The notes under the pieces: generated by a model | Told to the model about the DNA's origin: nothing | Seen by the model: only the letters and a program-made list of their open reading frames with translations | Database searches by the model: none | Assembly (NCBI GenBank): GCA_022425585.1 | Contig: JAKMFF010000141.1 | Coordinates: forward strand, 1-7,844 | DNA length: 7,844 nt | Direction of reading: 5' to 3' | DNA from: Candidatus Poseidoniaceae archaeon | Lineage (GTDB): Archaea; Thermoplasmatota; Poseidoniia; Poseidoniales; Poseidoniaceae | Part shown: positions 5,894 through 7,844 of the stretch, piece after piece | How positions within the stretch are numbered: the stretch's first letter is position 1 | Layout of the letters: the number at the start of each line of letters is the position of its first letter | Position numbers and translations under genes: made by a program

Positions 5894-6790
5894 ATGGATT
5901 CTACTCGTCAAGATTTGCGATTAACAAGCATCGTTGTAGCGTCCACGTTTATCATCGTCTCTTTGATAGTTACCGCTGTTGAAAATAATTCAGTCATCTT
6001 AAACGGATACTCTGCTGTATTATACTGTGCAGTGCTTTGTATCGGCGTTCAATGGATAGCATGGATACCAGCATCGATGGCCAAAACTGAACGCTTCTAC
6101 GACTTAACCGGTGGCTTGACTTATCTCATAGTGGTAGGTTTTAGCCTGTGGGCAGGATCACAGTCTGAAGGGCCGAGTTTGCGAGAACTAATCGTCAGTG
6201 TACTGGTTGTCATCTGGGCTTTGCGCCTGTCCAGTTTCCTTTATTTTAGGATTCATCGAACCGGAAAAGATGGACGCTTTGATAGGCTTAAAACATCGCC
6301 GATCCGATTTCTTGTACCGTGGACCATTCAAGGCTTGTGGGTGTTTCTGACTATGATAGCAGTTATTGTAATCAACAGTCAAGCAGATTCAGCACCTGCA
6401 TTAGGGATATGGGATGCTGTAGGATTGTCAATATGGTTACTAGGATTTGGTATTGAGGTAGTAGCCGATAACCAAAAAACGGCGTTCAATAAAGAACCTA
6501 ATAATCAGGGCAAATGGATCGACAGCGGTTTGTGGTCTTACTCTAGACATCCTAATTACTTAGGAGAGATCCTTCTGTGGACTGGAATCGCCTGCTTTGG
6601 AATATCTTGCTTTACCGGTCTAGAACGCTTTGCTTGGATATCGCCGATATTCATTTATCTGCTGTTAACCAAACTCAGCGGAATTCCCATACTCGATAAA
6701 CGAGCTTTAGAAAAGTGGTCAGATGACATAGAATACCAGAAATATCGAGACAATACGCCTGCTCTTTTCCCTCGATTAACTAAAAAATAA
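5894..6790 (+). CDS. DUF1295 / steroid 5-alpha-reductase-like integral membrane protein
   Basis: This 298-aa membrane protein has about seven hydrophobic segments. Its motifs are those of the DUF1295 family, which is related to steroid 5-alpha reductases and isoprenylcysteine methyltransferases: ERFYDLTGGLTY (66-77), the Arg-rich RLSSFLYFRIHRTGKDGRFD (111-130), and the C-terminal cofactor-binding block FNKEPNNQGKW...GLWSYSRHPNYLGE (198-225) with the signature RHPNY and Glu225. Family members are thought to bind NADPH or act on lipid-like substrates; the substrate here cannot be read from sequence. The length is normal. The ATG is the first in frame and is followed by a short polar N-terminus. 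The gene ends with tandem stops (TAA TAG) and is monocistronic, convergent with the next gene. Confidence 0.88.
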   Translation: MDSTRQDLRLTSIVVASTFIIVSLIVTAVENNSVILNGYSAVLYCAVLCIGVQWIAWIPASMAKTERFYDLTGGLTYLIVVGFSLWAGSQSEGPSLRELIVSVLVVIWALRLSSFLYFRIHRTGKDGRFDRLKTSPIRFLVPWTIQGLWVFLTMIAVIVINSQADSAPALGIWDAVGLSIWLLGFGIEVVADNQKTAFNKEPNNQGKWIDSGLWSYSRHPNYLGEILLWTGIACFGISCFTGLERFAWISPIFIYLLLTKLSGIPILDKRALEKWSDDIEYQKYRDNTPALFPRLTKK

Positions 6791-6803
6791 TAGTATTCTA
6801 CAT

Positions 6804-6814
6804 CTTCTTTTAAT
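6804..6814 (+). terminator. Possible T-rich terminator after the DUF1295 gene
   Basis: TTCTTTTAATT begins 13 nt after the stop codon, in the 37-nt gap between convergent genes. Archaeal termination often needs only a T-rich stretch without a hairpin. None of the stems I looked for is convincing here. Confidence 0.3.
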
Positions 6815-6827
6815 TGGGAAAATGTCG

Positions 6828-7268
6828 CTAGTTTCGACCAGCATTTGGCAGAAGTGTGAGGGCTGGAAGGCCCACGATTAAATGCAGAATATTGAGCATT
6901 ATAGCCGCCTCAAATGTCTGTGAACTAAAAGAGAATGTCCCATAGGTGAGCAAAAACAGGACGCCGCTGCCCCTCCACCACATGTCAGTGTTGTTTGTCA
7001 CCATCTTCAGCAAGGTGTGGAAGACAACCGTAGTTGCACAAAAGGCAACGGTAGCTACGAAACTTGCCAGGGTGAATAGTAGGGGAGGAAATCTGGTATT
7101 AGATTGCCTTTCCCAAGGCGCCCAAGGCGTATCCATTCCTAGACCCAAAGTCATAACGCCCGCTCCCACTGTGGCTAATCCTCCAATCAAGAGCAAAGTC
7201 CTGATTGACGCTCTGAGCGCCGTAAGGTGGGCGGTAATCATGGCCGATACGCCAACACAATAGTACAT
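6828..7268 (-). CDS. Four-helix membrane protein, possibly DUF6069-like
   Basis: The protein, up to 146 aa, has four hydrophobic segments at about residues 22-45, 61-86, 100-118 and 121-141, and a loop with MDTPWAPWERQS (45-56). The order of a helical pair, a Trp-containing loop and a final helix reading LNILHLIVGLPALTLLP recalls DUF6069-type proteins, where the last helix begins with a Met/Leu-His pair; this match is by eye only. The start is uncertain. The ATG at 7268 is the outermost, but a TATA-like TTTATTTA (7284-7291) would place the transcript start near 7261, favouring the second ATG at 7241 (MITAHLTALRAS...). No Shine-Dalgarno site supports either. The opposite strand has a 105-codon ORF that looks like a shadow, since only this frame gives coherent membrane segments. 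Confidence 0.7.
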   Translation of the reverse strand: MYYCVGVSAMITAHLTALRASIRTLLLIGGLATVGAGVMTLGLGMDTPWAPWERQSNTRFPPLLFTLASFVATVAFCATTVVFHTLLKMVTNNTDMWWRGSGVLFLLTYGTFSFSSQTFEAAIMLNILHLIVGLPALTLLPNAGRN

Positions 7269-7343
7269 AGGCTCATGTTTTCGTAAATAAACAGTCAGCG
7301 CTTTATGATTAACGACTCATTTGGGAATCATCTTCGATTCAAC

Positions 7344-7553
7344 CTAGAATATCCAAGGTAAAAACGGAAAACCAAAGATATATGACATGCCTGAACCAAC
7401 GAGATAGAGAAAAATGCTGATGTAAACAAACTGGTATATCCCCCAAAGTTCTGAGCCTAACCAGTAGAATTTATCCCGTTCCATTATTTCATCGGAAGTC
7501 AAAGAATTCTCATCATGAACCATGACATAGTTTTTTTTGTTTTCTTTTTGCAT
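7344..7553 (-). CDS. Small membrane protein, 69 aa
   Basis: From the ATG at 7553 the protein has a charged N-terminal half (MQKENKKNYVMVHDENS..., through DKFYWLGSELW) and one, possibly two, hydrophobic segments (about 38-67) ending in the aromatic FGFPFLPWIF. The frame extends upstream to a start at 7616, but a perfect AGGTGAT Shine-Dalgarno three bases before the 7553 ATG fixes the start there; the upstream extension overlaps another gene and is Lys-rich noise. It is translated just after the 49-aa gene, with 10 nt between stop and start, so the two are cotranscribed. I recognise no family. The Pro/Phe/Trp-rich end may lie at the membrane surface. Confidence 0.7.
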   Translation of the reverse strand: MQKENKKNYVMVHDENSLTSDEIMERDKFYWLGSELWGIYQFVYISIFLYLVGSGMSYIFGFPFLPWIF

Positions 7554-7556
7554 AAT

Positions 7557-7563
7557 ATCACCT
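7557..7563 (-). promoter_or_regulatory. Shine-Dalgarno site deciding the start of the 69-aa gene
   Basis: On the - strand AGGTGAT, a seven-base perfect complement to the 16S 3' end, is followed by ATT and ATG. It starts immediately after the TAA stop of the upstream gene. The GGTGA-to-start spacing (4 nt) is the same as at the znuC TTG. Confidence 0.75.
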
Positions 7564-7713
7564 TTATTCTTTGATATTGCCACGCTTTTTTTGCTCTTCT
7601 TCCCATTCCTCATCACTCATTTGCTTTTGGTCGAAGATAAGTTCAAACAAATCTTTGGTTAGAAAACCAGCAGCGAAACTGACGCAACAACCAATGATAA
7701 AAGTCCAATCCAT
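7564..7713 (-). CDS. Very small membrane protein, 49 aa
   Basis: The reading frame runs from the ATG at 7713 to the TAA at 7564. The protein begins MDWTFIIGCCVSFAAGFLTK, giving one N-terminal helix with a Cys pair (C9, C10), then DLFELIFDQK and a highly charged tail (MSDEEWEEEQKKRGNIKE). The hydrophobic-then-charged layout is that of a single-pass protein with a cytoplasmic tail. Support for its being real: a TATA-like TATTTATG sits about 28 nt before the ATG, the stop directly abuts the Shine-Dalgarno of the next gene, and the composition is sensible. A lipobox is not convincing. Function is unknown; it may be a small subunit working with the 69-aa protein. Confidence 0.65.
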   Translation of the reverse strand: MDWTFIIGCCVSFAAGFLTKDLFELIFDQKQMSDEEWEEEQKKRGNIKE

Positions 7714-7737
7714 GTCTGTTGCTAAACATATTAACTA

Positions 7738-7745
7738 CATAAATA
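7738..7745 (-). promoter_or_regulatory. TATA-like box for the small membrane gene pair
   Basis: On the - strand TATTTATG is centred about 28 nt before the ATG at 7713, the spacing expected for a leaderless or nearly leaderless archaeal transcript. No Shine-Dalgarno precedes that ATG, which agrees. AT-rich sequence on either side limits confidence. Confidence 0.4.
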
Positions 7746-7749
7746 CTCA

Positions 7750-7766
7750 ATATCCGCCGATATCCG
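7750..7766. repeat. Direct repeat ATATCCG with 10-bp period next to a promoter
   Basis: ATATCCG occurs at 7750-7756 and again at 7760-7766, exactly one helical turn apart, and ends 4 bp upstream of the TATA-like box. Two copies on the same DNA face could bind a regulator side by side. It is also more G/C-rich than its surroundings. Confidence 0.4.
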
Positions 7767-7768
7767 GT

Positions 7769-7790
7769 AAAATAATACTCACGTTATTTT
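7769..7790. repeat. AT-rich inverted repeat at the right edge
   Basis: AAAATAA and TTATTTT form a perfect 7-bp inverted repeat around 8 nt. It may be the terminator of a gene outside the window or a regulator site, but an all-A/T repeat of this size is also likely by chance. Confidence 0.25.
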
Positions 7791-7844
7791 TTGATATTGG
7801 GTCGAAATTTGGTGACAATTTCAGTTTTTTACTCACCCGTGTAC

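Noticed and set aside
6946..7263. + strand 105-codon ORF opposite the four-helix membrane protein
   Set aside because: It has no recognisable domain, while the - strand frame encodes coherent membrane helices and ends cleanly in a convergent gap.
7325..7340. GAATC-ATCTTC-GATTC inverted repeat after the 69-aa gene, as terminator
   Set aside because: Only 5 bp, not followed by a T tract on the - strand; archaeal terminators do not need hairpins, so it adds no support.
7554..7616. N-terminal 21-residue extension of the 69-aa protein (Lys/Ser rich)
   Set aside because: It overlaps the 49-aa gene, and a perfect Shine-Dalgarno marks the internal ATG at 7553 as the start.

Overview
The window looks like archaeal chromosomal DNA, most likely from a marine planktonic euryarchaeon of the Marine Group II (Poseidoniales) type. 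This is inferred from four things: an extracytoplasmic protein extremely rich in Asp, Glu and His with EF-hands and Cys repeats; AT-rich TATA-like boxes placed where near-leaderless archaeal starts would need them; occasional AGGTGAT/GGAGG Shine-Dalgarno sites; and tightly packed small membrane-protein genes. There is no 16S or other marker gene, so the lineage call is tentative. I see no tRNA, rRNA, CRISPR array, transposase or phage gene.

Region 1 (left edge to 3512, + strand) is a high-affinity zinc/manganese uptake operon of the cluster A-I/ABC-3 type: substrate-binding protein (5' end cut by the window), ATPase, then permease. The binding protein is unusual. Its recognisable ZnuA C-terminal lobe is preceded by several hundred residues holding Cys/aromatic repeats, a four-Cys module, four canonical EF-hand calcium loops and several His-Asp tracts, one of them a true DNA tandem repeat. 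In ordinary ZnuA the His-rich loop between the two lobes is only tens of residues. The ATPase starts at a TTG behind a Shine-Dalgarno site, and its stop codon overlaps the start of the permease.

Region 2 (5497 down to 3530, - strand) is a compact three-gene operon: an FAD/NAD(P)H oxidoreductase with a Cys-rich tail (SCCGQECLTC), a tiny two-helix membrane protein, and a soluble protein of unknown function. Its promoter shows a TTTAAA box about 27 nt before the ATG, which suits a leaderless mRNA, and a perfect 13-bp palindrome just upstream that could be an operator.

Region 3 (5498-5893) is a 396-nt non-coding divergent promoter region. Region 4 (5894-6790, + strand) is a single DUF1295/steroid 5-alpha-reductase-like membrane enzyme. 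It converges on region 5.

Region 5 (6828-7713, - strand) encodes three small membrane proteins: a 49-aa single-helix protein, a 69-aa protein translated from a perfect Shine-Dalgarno site starting right after the first gene's stop codon, and a four-helix protein of up to 146 aa. The last 131 nt hold the apparent promoter of this group and no gene.

The best-supported biology is the zinc/manganese importer. The most novel candidates are the multi-metal architecture of the binding protein, the Cys-tailed flavoenzyme operon with its palindromic promoter, and the two tiny membrane-protein genes at the right edge.
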